From positions 97,128-161,127 of the forward strand of contig NZ_JAQFWQ010000001.1 of the NCBI RefSeq assembly GCF_027706725.1: a stretch of 64,000 nucleotides of DNA, read 5' to 3'. The DNA is from Nocardiopsis endophytica (GTDB taxonomy: Bacteria > Actinomycetota > Actinomycetes > Streptosporangiales > Streptosporangiaceae). Positions within the stretch are counted from its first letter, which is position 1, and each line of letters begins with the position of its first letter. Below, one piece after another: positions 52,277 through 61,050 of the stretch. Made by a program: the position numbers and the translations under genes. The notes below the pieces were generated by a model. That model saw only the letters and a list, made by a program, of their open reading frames with translations, searched no databases and was not told the origin of the DNA.

Positions 52277-52302
52277 CGCACGGGCCGGTCCGCGCATGAG
52301 GC

Positions 52303-52350
52303 GGGGTGTCCCGCTCCTGAGGGGGGAAAGGAGCGGGACACCCCTTTTTC
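52303..52350. terminator. Strong bidirectional rho-independent terminator
   Basis: A perfect 16-bp stem, GGGGTGTCCCGCTCCT with AGGAGCGGGACACCCC, with a 10-base loop and a following TTTTTC run. It lies between the converging beta-helix and carboxypeptidase genes and is the best canonical terminator in the window. Confidence 0.92.
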
Positions 52351-52383
52351 TATGGGTGCCTCAATGGGCGCTCACGTGCCCGG

Positions 52384-53718
52384 TCAGCAGTACTGGTCCT
52401 CCTTGTCGATCACCCGGTACGGGCAGTCGGCGTATCCGAGCAGGTCCAGGACGGCCTCGCGGTTGCGGTCGGTCTCGCGGTCGATGATCTCGTCACCGGG
52501 GTAGAAGCCGCCGCCCCCGGCGCCGGAGGGGTACATCTCGAACGTGTAGTTGAAGATCCGCTGATCCCCCCACAGCCAGTCGTTGATCGTCCCGTCCGTG
52601 ATGTACAGGTCGCTCGACTGCTGCGGCGTGTACCCGTTCGACCCGGCCATCAGGCGGCCCAGTTCGGCGTGGGTGTCGTACTCGTCCCGGCTCATCCCCG
52701 GGCCGGTCTCGTCGTAGGTGTAGCCGTAGGGCCACAGGACGAGCTCGCCGTAGGTGTGGAAGTCGATGGCGGCGGTGATCTGCTGCTCGCCGCCGACGAC
52801 GCGGCTGCGCACGAAGTCGGCCACCTGGCTCACCTCGGGCGCCGACTCGGCGGAGGGGCCGCGGTAGGTCTGCGACGACGGGCTCCCGGACGAGCCGCCG
52901 CAGCAGCCCCAGTTGTAGTCCCAGTTCCGGTTCAGGTCGGTGCCCACGGCCGACCCGCCCGGGGCGGGCTGGCGGTTCTTGCGCCAGCTCTCATAGGAGC
53001 CGTCGGCGATGTCGTGCTCGCTGCCGTCGGGGTTGACGTTGGGCAGGATCCAGATCTCGCGGGTGTCCACCATCTCGGTGACCCGCGGGTCGGTCCCGTA
53101 GTCCTCGGTGAACATGCGCAGCAGGTAGACCGCCATCTCGACGGTCAGGTGCTCGCGCGCGTGCTGGGAGTGGGTGAACAGCACCTCGGGCCGGTCGTGG
53201 TCGGTGCCGACATCGGAGGTGATCTTGACGGCCATCAGGTCGCGCCCCTCATAGGAGGAGCCGACGCTGACCTTGGCCGCCAGGTCGGGGTTGTCGGCCA
53301 CCACCTCGTCGACGACCTCGGTCAGCTCGTCGTAGTTGTGGTAGCCGGAGTCGGAGGGCGGGAAGTCGAGGGTGCTGGGCCCCTCCTGCTCGGGGCCGGG
53401 CAGCGGCGTGACCTCGTGTCCGAGGTCGGCCACGGCGTCGGCCTGGCCGGGCAGGGCGGTCACCACGACGGAGCCGTCGCCGACCTCGTCGATGGCGACG
53501 CCGGTGGCGGCGACCTCCGTGCGCTCCTCGGCGGTGTCCGGCCCGGTGACCCGGTACTGGCCGGGCGCGGCGGCGGAGGGGGCGGGGGAGTCCGGTGCGG
53601 GGGCGGCCGCCGCCGGTGCGGCGGCCAGGGCGGTCAGTAGGAGGGCGGCCGATGCGGCCGCCGCGAGGGGTCTGCGCGCGTGCACGGTGCGGGGCCTCCT
53701 GACAGGCGTGGGGGACAT
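52384..53718 (-). CDS. Secreted zinc carboxypeptidase, M14 family
   Basis: A 444-residue exported metallocarboxypeptidase. A signal peptide (to about residue 40) is followed by a propeptide and the M14 domain from about residue 125. Zinc ligands are His186 and Glu189 in [11 protein letters not shown] and His321 in [12 protein letters not shown]; the catalytic Glu is Glu394 in [33 protein letters not shown] is characteristic of carboxypeptidase T-like actinobacterial enzymes. It trims peptides outside the cell. The ATG at 53718 is used; a TTG at 53742 is possible. Two overlapping palindromes upstream may be operators. Confidence 0.92.
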   Translation of the reverse strand: MSPTPVRRPRTVHARRPLAAAASAALLLTALAAAPAAAAPAPDSPAPSAAAPGQYRVTGPDTAEERTEVAATGVAIDEVGDGSVVVTALPGQADAVADLGHEVTPLPGPEQEGPSTLDFPPSDSGYHNYDELTEVVDEVVADNPDLAAKVSVGSSYEGRDLMAVKITSDVGTDHDRPEVLFTHSQHAREHLTVEMAVYLLRMFTEDYGTDPRVTEMVDTREIWILPNVNPDGSEHDIADGSYESWRKNRQPAPGGSAVGTDLNRNWDYNWGCCGGSSGSPSSQTYRGPSAESAPEVSQVADFVRSRVVGGEQQITAAIDFHTYGELVLWPYGYTYDETGPGMSRDEYDTHAELGRLMAGSNGYTPQQSSDLYITDGTINDWLWGDQRIFNYTFEMYPSGAGGGGFYPGDEIIDRETDRNREAVLDLLGYADCPYRVIDKEDQYC

Positions 53719-53777
53719 GCGACGGCGGAGTCCACGCGTCAATTGGAGGTGGGGACGGGGGCGGGGGTCAACGATCG

Positions 53778-53804
53778 TGAACGGAATCCGTTCAACCGTT
53801 GAAC
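53778..53804. promoter_or_regulatory. Two overlapping palindromes upstream of the carboxypeptidase
   Basis: TGAACGGAATCCGTTCA (53778-53794, 8-base arms) overlaps GTTCAACCGTTGAAC (53790-53804, 7-base arms). They share TTCA, so occupancy of one may exclude the other. They lie 60-86 bases before the start codon. No adjacent regulator gene is seen. Confidence 0.6.
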
Positions 53805-53856
53805 AGTCGTCTCGCCCGACCCCGGATGACGTGCCCGTGCGCCTGCGCGGGCGGCG

Positions 53857-53882
53857 CCGGGTGGCCGGATCCGGCCACCCGG
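53857..53882. terminator. 26-base perfect palindrome after the AIM24 gene
   Basis: A self-complementary sequence centred on GGATCC with arms CCGGGTGGCC/GGCCACCCGG. Located 18 bases past the stop of the reverse-strand AIM24 gene, it probably acts as a terminator or RNA-stability hairpin. Confidence 0.5.
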
Positions 53883-53900
53883 TGGGCCTTCAGTGGGCCC

Positions 53901-54566
53901 TCAGCCCGAGGCGGCCTGCGCCACGGGCGCCCCCTCGGAGGCCTGCACCAGGACGAACCCCTGCCCCTCGAAGGCGAGCTGGAACGCCTCGCCGCTGCCG
54001 CGCCCGATGAGCGCCCCGGCCGTGGCGGTGCGCCGCACCCCGGTCCGCAGCGAGGTGGACCAGGCCACCGCGGCGTCGGTGTCGGCGAAGGTCGGCTGGT
54101 CGACGTTGAGCAGCACGGGCGAGCCGTGGCAGGCGATCGCGATGCGCCCGTGCCCGGTGAAGACGGTGTTGAACAGCCCTCCGGCGGCCATGCCCGCCCC
54201 CTGGACCCGCTGGATGTCCCAGTTCAGGCCGGGTTCGAAGGCGAGGATGTTCTCCCCGTTGACGGTCAGCGAGTCGCCCTCGAGGTCGATCAGGTGCACG
54301 TCCCAGGCGTCCCGGGCGAGGAACACGTCGCCCTGCCCGGTGACCGACATCAGCGGTGCGCCCTCGCCGGTCACGGCCTTCTTCAGGAACTTGCCGATGC
54401 CTCCCGAGCCCTTGTAGGCGAAGTCGACGTCGCCCTGGTAGGCGACCATCGACCCCTGCCGGGCGAGGAACTCCCCGTTGAACCGGACCCGGAGCATCTT
54501 CCCGTTCTGCAGCGACATGCCCGGGACGTCGTTCTCCCGGGCGGCCTCGAACAGCGGACTGCGCAT
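53901..54566 (-). CDS. AIM24 family protein
   Basis: A 221-residue beta-rich protein of the AIM24/TRAP-like fold: MLRVRFNGEFLARQGSMVAYQGDVDF at the N-terminus, GKFLKKAVTGEGAPLMSVTGQGDVFLA, and the hydrophobic GLFNTVFTGHGRIAIACHGSPVLLNV in the C-terminal half. The family is widespread in bacteria without a clear biochemical role. GAGG precedes the ATG at 54566; the longer upstream open frame runs into the divergent gene. Confidence 0.88.
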   Translation of the reverse strand: MRSPLFEAARENDVPGMSLQNGKMLRVRFNGEFLARQGSMVAYQGDVDFAYKGSGGIGKFLKKAVTGEGAPLMSVTGQGDVFLARDAWDVHLIDLEGDSLTVNGENILAFEPGLNWDIQRVQGAGMAAGGLFNTVFTGHGRIAIACHGSPVLLNVDQPTFADTDAAVAWSTSLRTGVRRTATAGALIGRGSGEAFQLAFEGQGFVLVQASEGAPVAQAASG

Positions 54567-54702
54567 GGCTGACCTCGTTCTCCTGCGTCGTTCTACCTGT
54601 GTGCCGGATGGGACGCCCGACCGTACCAACCGGATCCGGCGGGGCGGTGGCGGCGACGAGCCGGTACTGTGTGAACAGTTTTGATCACGGAGAGTGGTTC
54701 CC

Positions 54703-56958
54703 TTGGGTCCGTTCCCGCCGTCCCGCAGAAATCCGCCCGCGCCGCCCGGGCCCGCCGCGCTTTCAGTGCTGCCGGTGGTGTCGGTGCTGTCGGCCGTGCT
54801 TCCCGTGCTGGCCGTGCTGGCCGTGCCGACCGCGGCGCCCGCCGGGGCCGCCTCCGCCCCGCCGCCGCACACCGCGCCCGTCGCCCCCGGCGTCGACCTG
54901 GCGGTGCGCGCCCTGCCCGGCGAACCGCGCCACTCCCTCACCTCGCTCACCGTGGACCTGGGCTCCGGCCCTCGGGTCCACTACATCGACGGCGGGTCGG
55001 TCGCCTCCACCGCCGAGCCGGCCGACATGGCCGCCGCCCACCCCCCGCCCGGGGGAGAGACCGCCGTCGCCGCGGTCAACGGCGACTTCTTCGACGCCGG
55101 GGCCTCCTACGCGCCCCTAGGCGCGGCCGTGCGGGACGGCGAGGTGCTCTCCTCGCCCGCGCCCGACCGCCCCTACGCGGCCGTCATCGGTGAGGACGGC
55201 CGCGGATCGGTGCGGCGGGTGCGCTTCGAGGGCACCGTGCGCACCCCGTCCGGAACGGCCCGCCTCGACGCGCTCAACGCCCCCGGGATCCCCGAGGACG
55301 GCCTCGGGCTGTTCACCGACGACTGGGGGAGCGCCTCGCGCGCGCGGGCCGTGCACGGCGCCGAACGGGTCGCCGAGGCGGTGCTCGCCGACGGCGCCGT
55401 GCGCAAGGTGCGCGACCGGGCCGGGGACGGGCGCATCGAACCGGGCACGCGCGTGCTGGTGGGCCGGGGCGCCGGGGCCGACCTCGTCGCGGAGCTGAGC
55501 AAGGGCATGGAGGTGGAGGCCGACTACCGGATCGACGCCGGAGGCGTGCGGCCCCGGACCGTCCTGGGCGGCCACCGCGTGCTGCTCCGCGACGGCCGCC
55601 CCACCGGCGCCGCCGACGGCGCACGCCAGCCGCGCACCGTCCTGGGGTTCGGGTCCGACGGCACCCGGATGGCGGTGGTGGCCGCCGACGGCCGGGTGCC
55701 CGGCGCGCTCGGCGCCACCCTGGGCGAGGCGGCCGAGGCGGTGAAGGAGGCCGGTGCCGACGAGGCCATCGAGCTGGACGGCGGCGGTTCCTCGGCGCTG
55801 CTCGCCCGCGGCCCCGGGGGCCGTGAACTCACCGCGCGCAACCGCACCGGGGAGGGGCCGCGCGAGGTCCCCAACGGGCTGCTGGTCACCGCGCCCGCCG
55901 GGGACGGCGTCCCGTCCGGGCTGTGGCTGCGCCCGCGGACCGACCCGCGCCCCGGCCCCGGTGTGCGGACGCCCGCCCAGGACGACCCCTACTTCCTGTT
56001 CCCCGGGATGCGCCGCACCCTGGAGGCCGACCTGCACGACGCCGCGTTCGGGCCGGCCGGGCACGGCGACCGCGTCCCCGAGCTGCGGCTGTCCGCCCCG
56101 ACCGGTTCGGTGCAGGGGCGCGCGTACCGGGGCGGCGACCCCGGGCGCGTCGAGGTGACGGGCACGGCGTCCGGTGTCCGGGGCGGCGTCGAACTCCAGG
56201 TCCTGCCCGGCCCTGAGCGGCTGGCGCCCGAACCCGAGCGGCTGTTCTTCCCCGGCGAGGGGGGATCGTCCCCGTTCGTCGTCTCAGGCGTGGCGCCGGA
56301 CGGCACACGCGCCCCCGTGGAGCCGCAGGACGTCCGGGTCGAGGCCGACCCGGACCTGGTGAAGGTGGAGCCCCACAACGACGGCCGGTTCGAGGTGCAC
56401 CCGGTGGCGGGCAAGGGCGCCGGCGAGGTGACCGTCGAGGCGGGCGGGGTGCGCGCCGAGGTCCCCGTCGCGATCGGGTCGACGACCGAGCGCCTGTCCT
56501 CGTTCGAGGACGGCCGCGCGTGGACGGCCGAGGGTGCGCGGGCGGAGGCCGGGCTGCGGCCCATTGAGGGCAGGTACGGCCGGGGCATCGCGGTCCGGTA
56601 CGACTTCACCGGGTCCGCGCGGACCCGTGCGGCCACGGCGCGGCCGCCCGAGCCGCTCCCCGCCCGCCCGGCGGCCTTCGGATTCGGCCTGCAGGTGAAG
56701 GGCGACGGCGAAGGTGCCACGGTGGCCCTGTCCGTCGTCGACGACGCGGGCATCCGCCACGCCGTGTACGGGCCGCGGGTCGCCTGGAAGGGCTGGCGGC
56801 CCGTGGAGTTCCCGGTGCCGGACGACGCCGTCCAGCCGGTGTCGGTGACATCGGTGTACCTGGTGGAGACGGACGGGGCCCGCTCCTATGAGGGCGAGGT
56901 GGCCTTCTCCGACCTCACCGGCGAGCTGGGGCGCGATCCGGAGCCGTCAGGGCGCTGA
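54703..56958 (+). CDS. Secreted phosphodiester glycosidase (NAGPA-domain) protein
   Basis: A 751-residue exported protein. A signal region rich in hydrophobic residues (about residues 20-50) is followed by a NAGPA/phosphodiester glycosidase domain with AAVNGDFFDAG near residue 125, LDALNAP, the catalytic-looking DEAIELDGGGSSALLARG and the NRTGEGPREVPNGLLV block near residue 390. The C-terminal third contains beta-sandwich domains (Ig-like VRVEADPDLVKVEPHNDGRFEVHPVAGKGAGEVTVEAGG and a carbohydrate-binding-like module). Start assigned to a TTG with GGAGAG 8 bases upstream; a GTG at 54694 is possible. It may remodel teichoic-acid-like or exopolysaccharide phosphodiesters. It overlaps the converging pseudokinase gene by 12 bases. 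Confidence 0.83.
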   Translation: MGPFPPSRRNPPAPPGPAALSVLPVVSVLSAVLPVLAVLAVPTAAPAGAASAPPPHTAPVAPGVDLAVRALPGEPRHSLTSLTVDLGSGPRVHYIDGGSVASTAEPADMAAAHPPPGGETAVAAVNGDFFDAGASYAPLGAAVRDGEVLSSPAPDRPYAAVIGEDGRGSVRRVRFEGTVRTPSGTARLDALNAPGIPEDGLGLFTDDWGSASRARAVHGAERVAEAVLADGAVRKVRDRAGDGRIEPGTRVLVGRGAGADLVAELSKGMEVEADYRIDAGGVRPRTVLGGHRVLLRDGRPTGAADGARQPRTVLGFGSDGTRMAVVAADGRVPGALGATLGEAAEAVKEAGADEAIELDGGGSSALLARGPGGRELTARNRTGEGPREVPNGLLVTAPAGDGVPSGLWLRPRTDPRPGPGVRTPAQDDPYFLFPGMRRTLEADLHDAAFGPAGHGDRVPELRLSAPTGSVQGRAYRGGDPGRVEVTGTASGVRGGVELQVLPGPERLAPEPERLFFPGEGGSSPFVVSGVAPDGTRAPVEPQDVRVEADPDLVKVEPHNDGRFEVHPVAGKGAGEVTVEAGGVRAEVPVAIGSTTERLSSFEDGRAWTAEGARAEAGLRPIEGRYGRGIAVRYDFTGSARTRAATARPPEPLPARPAAFGFGLQVKGDGEGATVALSVVDDAGIRHAVYGPRVAWKGWRPVEFPVPDDAVQPVSVTSVYLVETDGARSYEGEVAFSDLTGELGRDPEPSGR

Positions 56959-58221
56959 CGACAGCGGCGACGGCAGGTCGATCGGCGGGAGCGCCGGTGC
57001 CGATCCGGTCGGGGACCCGGTCGGCGGGTCGGTGGGCGGATCGGTCGGCGGGTCCGTCGGCGGGTCGGTCGGGGGATCCGTGGGCGGGTCGGTGGGAGGG
57101 TCGGTCGGCGGGTCCGTGGGGGGATCGTCGGGCGGCGGGGTCGGGCTCGGTGACGGGGACGGGCTCGGCGACGGGCTCGGCTCCGGGACCTCGTTCTCCA
57201 CGAGCTCTCCGCGCGTGGTCGCCGTGCCGCTCTGGCGCGCGTCGGCGGGCGAGGTGCTGGGCGAGGGGTCGGGCGATTCCTCGGGGATGACCGGGCTCGC
57301 CTGCTCAGGGGTGGCCTCCGGGGCGAACGAGCCGTTCACCAGTGCCCACCCGGCGAGGCCGCTCATGGCGAAGAGCCAGGCGGCGGCCAGGCCGAGCAGG
57401 AGGCGCTGCCGTCTTCGCCTGCGCTCATGGGCGGTCAGGTGGGCGGGCTCCGGTGGCGGAGCGCTCACGGCCTCCGCCGCCGCTGTCTCCGCGGCCTCCG
57501 CCGCCTCCGCCGCCGTGATGGACTCGTCCCGTCCCCCCGTCTCCTCCGTGCCCTCCTCCGCGCTCCGGTGGCGGGGGACGCTCGGCGGCTCGGGCACGTA
57601 CGGGCGCTCGGGGGAGTCCACCACCCGGACGCGCTCGGCCCGGTCGCCGGTCCGGTCGGCCGGGGCGGTGCCGATGCGCGCGTCCGGATCGTCCGCCGCC
57701 CGCGCGCCCGCCTCGATCAGCTCCTCCTCGCCGCAGTAGGGCAGGCCGAGCAGTGCCCGCAGCACCTCCACCGAGCCGGGCCGCCGACGGGGGTCGGGGA
57801 CGAGGCAGGCGTCGACCACGCCGCGCAGGGGCTCGGGGACGCCCGACGTGTCGGCGGGCCCACGCAGCCGCTCGGGCACGGCGAGCAGGTCGTCGGAGTC
57901 GACCGGGTAGCGCCCGCGCGCGGCGAAGGCGACCACCTCGGCCCAGGCGTACACGTCGGCGGCGAGCATGTCGGACACGGACCCGGTGTGCTCAGGCGGC
58001 TCCGCGTCCGCGACCCGCGGCCCGGCTGGCCCGAGCACCACGTCGGCCGGGGTGAGGCGCCCGTGCGCGGTTCCCGCCCGGTGCAGCGCGGCCAGCGCGG
58101 TGGCGGCGGCGATGGCGACCCGGGCCAGGGCGGCGCCGTGCAGCGGCCCGTCCCGCGCGACGGCGGAGGCCAGGTCGGGGCCGATCCGCTCGGGCCCGGG
58201 CCCGGGACCGGTGTCCTCCAT
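56947..58221 (-). CDS. Transmembrane pseudokinase with PPTD-repeat tail
   Basis: A 424-residue protein resembling only the C-lobe of a Ser/Thr kinase. The N-lobe (glycine loop and ATP-binding Lys) is missing. HRD is replaced by His53-Gly54-Arg55 in HRAGTAHGRLTPADVVLG, and DFG by Asp72-Ala-Glu. The F-helix block ADVYAWAEVVAFAARGRYP and the closing PDPRRRPGSVEVLRALLG match the active kinase at 61051-62508. An acidic linker, one membrane segment (about residues 273-295) and an extracytoplasmic tail with eight PPTD repeats follow. Catalysis is not expected; a scaffold or regulatory role is likely. GGAGG precedes the ATG at 58221. Confidence 0.82.
   Translation of the reverse strand: MEDTGPGPGPERIGPDLASAVARDGPLHGAALARVAIAAATALAALHRAGTAHGRLTPADVVLGPAGPRVADAEPPEHTGSVSDMLAADVYAWAEVVAFAARGRYPVDSDDLLAVPERLRGPADTSGVPEPLRGVVDACLVPDPRRRPGSVEVLRALLGLPYCGEEELIEAGARAADDPDARIGTAPADRTGDRAERVRVVDSPERPYVPEPPSVPRHRSAEEGTEETGGRDESITAAEAAEAAETAAAEAVSAPPPEPAHLTAHERRRRRQRLLLGLAAAWLFAMSGLAGWALVNGSFAPEATPEQASPVIPEESPDPSPSTSPADARQSGTATTRGELVENEVPEPSPSPSPSPSPSPTPPPDDPPTDPPTDPPTDPPTDPPTDPPTDPPTDPPTDPPTGSPTGSAPALPPIDLPSPLSSAP
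57020..57123. repeat. 12-base coding tandem repeat (PPTD tail)
   Basis: About eight and a half imperfect copies of a 12-base unit encode the PPTD repeat in the tail of the pseudokinase. Copies differ at synonymous sites (for example GGGTCGGT and GGATCCGT), so the amino acid repeat seems kept by selection and the array could change length by slippage. Confidence 0.8.
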
Positions 58222-58417
58222 GGGGGTCACCTCCACTCCGTCCGGTTCGCCCGACTCCTCCACGTCTTCCCTCTATGGGACGCGTTCGAACACCTTCCGC
58301 CGTGTCGCCCCGCGGCGACATTCCCCTTCCGCTCCCCTTCCGCGCCCGATTCCTGACAGAAGACGGCAGGAACCCGCCGTAGAAAGAGGGGGACGACAAT
58401 GAACGGAGGCGCGTGAC

Positions 58418-59341
58418 ATGGGAGAACGACCGCTGGAGGGCCGGGTCGCACTGGTCGCCGGGGCCACACGCGGCGCGGGCCGCGCGATCGCGGTGGAGCT
58501 GGGCCGCAAGGGGGCGACGGTGTACGCCACCGGGCGGACCACGCGCACCTCGCGCTCGGAGATGGGGCGCCCGGAGACGATCGAGGAGACCGCCGCACTG
58601 GTGGACGCGGCCGGGGGCGCCGGCGTCGCCGTCCAGGTGGACCACCTGGAGAGCGACCAGGTGAAGGCGCTGGTGGAGCGCATCGACGCCGAGCAGGGGC
58701 GGCTCGACGTGCTGGTGAACGACATCTGGGGCGGCGACATCTACTACTCCGAGTACGGGCGCAGCGTGTGGGAGCACGACCTGGAGCAGGGCCTGCGCAT
58801 GCTCCGGCTGGGCATCGACACGCACATCACCACCAGCCACTTCGCGCTGCCGCTGATGATCCGCCGCCCGGGGGCGCTCGTGGTGGAGATGACCGACGGC
58901 ACCACCGAGTTCAACGCCGGGTACCGCGCCGACGTCGGGCTCTTCTACGACCTGGCGAAGACGTCGGTGCAGCGCCTGGCCAAGGCCCAGGCGCACGAGC
59001 TGCGCGACCACGGGGGCGCGGCGGTCGCGGTCACCCCCGGCTGGCTGCGGTCGGAGGCGATGCTGGAGGGCTTCGGCGTGACCGAGGAGAACTGGCGGGA
59101 CGCGGTGGCCAAGGAGCCGCACTTCGCCATCTCCGAGTCGCCGACCCTGGTCGGGCGGGGCGTGGCGGCGCTGGCGGCCGACCCGCGGGCCGGGAGGTGG
59201 ACCGGGGAGACGGTGTCCAGCGGGCACCTGGCCAAGATCTACGGCCTGACCGACGCCGACGGGAGCCGTCCCGACGCCTGGCGGTACATCTCCGAGGTCC
59301 AGTACGCCGGCCGTGAGGCCGACACCACCGGGTACCGGTGA
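58418..59341 (+). CDS. Short-chain dehydrogenase/reductase
   Basis: A 307-residue SDR. The cofactor motif is VAGATRGAGRAIAVELG (residues 14-30) and the catalytic pair Tyr177/Lys181 lies in GLFYDLAKTSVQRL. The NNAG motif is altered to NDIWGGD, as in a group of longer actinobacterial SDRs. PGWLRSEAML follows. The substrate is unknown. GGAGG precedes the ATG. A hairpin at 59354 separates it from the epoxide hydrolase gene. Confidence 0.92.
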   Translation: MGERPLEGRVALVAGATRGAGRAIAVELGRKGATVYATGRTTRTSRSEMGRPETIEETAALVDAAGGAGVAVQVDHLESDQVKALVERIDAEQGRLDVLVNDIWGGDIYYSEYGRSVWEHDLEQGLRMLRLGIDTHITTSHFALPLMIRRPGALVVEMTDGTTEFNAGYRADVGLFYDLAKTSVQRLAKAQAHELRDHGGAAVAVTPGWLRSEAMLEGFGVTEENWRDAVAKEPHFAISESPTLVGRGVAALAADPRAGRWTGETVSSGHLAKIYGLTDADGSRPDAWRYISEVQYAGREADTTGYR

Positions 59342-59353
59342 CGGCCCGGGAGG

Positions 59354-59378
59354 ATCGCGGACACGAAAGGTCCGCGAT
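59354..59378 (+). terminator. Hairpin after the SDR gene
   Basis: ATCGCGGAC pairs perfectly with GTCCGCGAT (9 bp) around ACGAAAG, followed by TCTCCCT. It lies 12 bases after the SDR stop, arguing that the epoxide hydrolase gene begins after it. Confidence 0.65.
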
Positions 59379-59397
59379 TCTCCCTACGTTCGTCCGC

Positions 59398-60540
59398 ATG
59401 AGCGAAGAGATCACACCGTTCCGCATCGACATTCCCCAGTCCGACCTGGACGACCTGCACCGCCGCATCGACTCCTGGCGCCGGCCCCCGGGGCTCCCGA
59501 AGGCCGGCTGGGACTACGGCGTGGAGCAGGACCACCTGGGCGCGCTGGCCGCCCACTGGCGCGACGGCTTCGACTGGCGCGCCCGCGAGCGCGCGCTCAA
59601 CCGGCTTCCGCAGTTCACCACTGACATCGACGGGCAGCGCGTCCACTTCGTCCACCTGCGCTCCAGCGAGGAGGGCGCGGTCCCGCTGCTGCTCACGCAC
59701 GGCTGGCCGAGCACCTTCGCCGACTTCGCGGACATGGCCGCCCCGCTGGCCGAGCCGTCGGCGCGCGGAGCGCCGGGCGCCGTTCCCTTCCACGTCGTCG
59801 TGCCCTCGGTGCCGGGGTTCGGGTTCTCCGGGCCCACCCGCGAGACGGGCTGGTCCACCCGGCGCGTCGCCCGCGCCTGGGCGGAGCTGATGCGCCGCCT
59901 GGGCTACGACCGCTACCTCGCGCACGGCGGGGATCTCGGCGCGATCGTCTCCCCCGAGCTGGGCCGCCTCGCGCCGGACCGGGTGCTGGGCGTGCACCTC
60001 AACGCGGTCGTCGCCCCGCCGGACTGGAGCGCCGGGGACCCGCTGGCCGGGCTCTCCGAGGAGGACGCGGCCAAGGTGTACGCGGGGGCGGACGAGTGGG
60101 AGCGCCGGTCCGGCTACGCGGCCGTCCAGTCCACCCGCCCGCACACCCTGGCCTACGCCCTGAACGACTCACCGGTCGGGATGCTGGCCTGGAACCTCGA
60201 ATGGTTCGTCGACTACGACCCGGCGCGGGGCGTGCAGACCCCGGTCGACCGGGACGCGCTGCTCACGGACGCCTCCATCTTCTGGTTCACCGCGACCTCC
60301 GGCTCCGCCGCACGCCACTACAAGGAGGCGGGCGGGGAGTTCTTCGGCGGCCCGGTCTCGGGCGTCCCCACGGCCGTGGCGGTCTTCCCCGGCGACGGCG
60401 CGGTGCGCGGCCTGGTCGAGCGCTCCAACCGGGTCGTGCGCTGGACCGAGTACGACCGGGGCGGGCACTTCGCAGCGCTGCAGGCGCCCGACCTGCTCAC
60501 CGGGGACATCCGCGCCTTCGCGGCCGAGCTGGCCGGGTAG
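59398..60540 (+). CDS. Epoxide hydrolase with EHN domain
   Basis: A 380-residue alpha/beta hydrolase with the epoxide-hydrolase N-terminal domain (PFRIDIPQSDLDDLHRRIDSWR to HWRDGFDWRARERALNRLPQF, broken). The oxyanion motif is HGWP, the nucleophile Asp179 in HGGDLGA and the base His357 in RGGHFAALQAP. It opens epoxides to diols. The ATG at 59398 lacks a ribosome site but a TACGTT -10-like box ends 7 bases upstream, so the message may be leaderless. A GTG at 59338 overlapping the SDR stop would place the hairpin inside the gene. Confidence 0.9.
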   Translation: MSEEITPFRIDIPQSDLDDLHRRIDSWRRPPGLPKAGWDYGVEQDHLGALAAHWRDGFDWRARERALNRLPQFTTDIDGQRVHFVHLRSSEEGAVPLLLTHGWPSTFADFADMAAPLAEPSARGAPGAVPFHVVVPSVPGFGFSGPTRETGWSTRRVARAWAELMRRLGYDRYLAHGGDLGAIVSPELGRLAPDRVLGVHLNAVVAPPDWSAGDPLAGLSEEDAAKVYAGADEWERRSGYAAVQSTRPHTLAYALNDSPVGMLAWNLEWFVDYDPARGVQTPVDRDALLTDASIFWFTATSGSAARHYKEAGGEFFGGPVSGVPTAVAVFPGDGAVRGLVERSNRVVRWTEYDRGGHFAALQAPDLLTGDIRAFAAELAG

Positions 60541-60565
60541 CCGGGCGGTGCCGGGCGGTGCCGGG

Positions 60566-60991
60566 TCAGAACGGGCCCTCGCGCCGCAGGCGCTCCAACT
60601 GCCAGCGGTCCCGCTTGGTGGGGCGCCCGGTGCCGCGGTCCCGGCGCGGCGGGGCGGCGAACGCCTGCGGCGGCGCGGCCACGGTCGGCTCGGGCGTGTT
60701 GTCGACGTAGCAGCGCTGGGCGATCGGCGCGCCCACGCGCTTCTCGATGACGTGCGCGACCTCGACGACGCGGGTGGTGCCGTGCAGCCGCACCCGCACC
60801 TCGTCGCCGGCGGACACGGCCGCCGCGGGCTTGGCCGGCTTGTCGTTGACGCGCACATGCCCGCCGCGGCAGGCCTGCGCCGCGTCGGACCGGGTCTTGA
60901 CGAGCCGGACCGCCCAGAGCCACTTGTCGATCCGGGTGCTCGGCGGCCCCTGCGGCAGCGGGGGTCCGGCGGCGGCGGGCTGGTCGGTCAC
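60566..60991 (-). CDS. S4-domain RNA-binding protein (Hsp15-like)
   Basis: A 141-residue protein with an S4 domain: RIDKWLWAVRLVKTRSDAAQACRGGHVRVNDKPAKPAAAVSAGDEVRVR (broken, residues 20-70). The rest is a basic tail (PPRRDRGTGRPTKRDRWQLERL). Hsp15-type proteins bind free 50S subunits with nascent chains after heat shock. GTG at 60991 has GGAGGG at 7 bases. It lies 59 bases downstream of the kinase gene on the same strand. Confidence 0.9.
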   Translation of the reverse strand: MTDQPAAAGPPLPQGPPSTRIDKWLWAVRLVKTRSDAAQACRGGHVRVNDKPAKPAAAVSAGDEVRVRLHGTTRVVEVAHVIEKRVGAPIAQRCYVDNTPEPTVAAPPQAFAAPPRRDRGTGRPTKRDRWQLERLRREGPF

Positions 60992-61050
60992 GTGCACCCT
61001 CCTGCTCGTCCCTGCTCGTCGGTCCCGGGCGGCTCGCCCTTCCCCGAACT

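Noticed and set aside
57020..57123. CRISPR-like array
   Set aside because: The 12-base units are contiguous, in frame and encode PPTD; there are no spacers.
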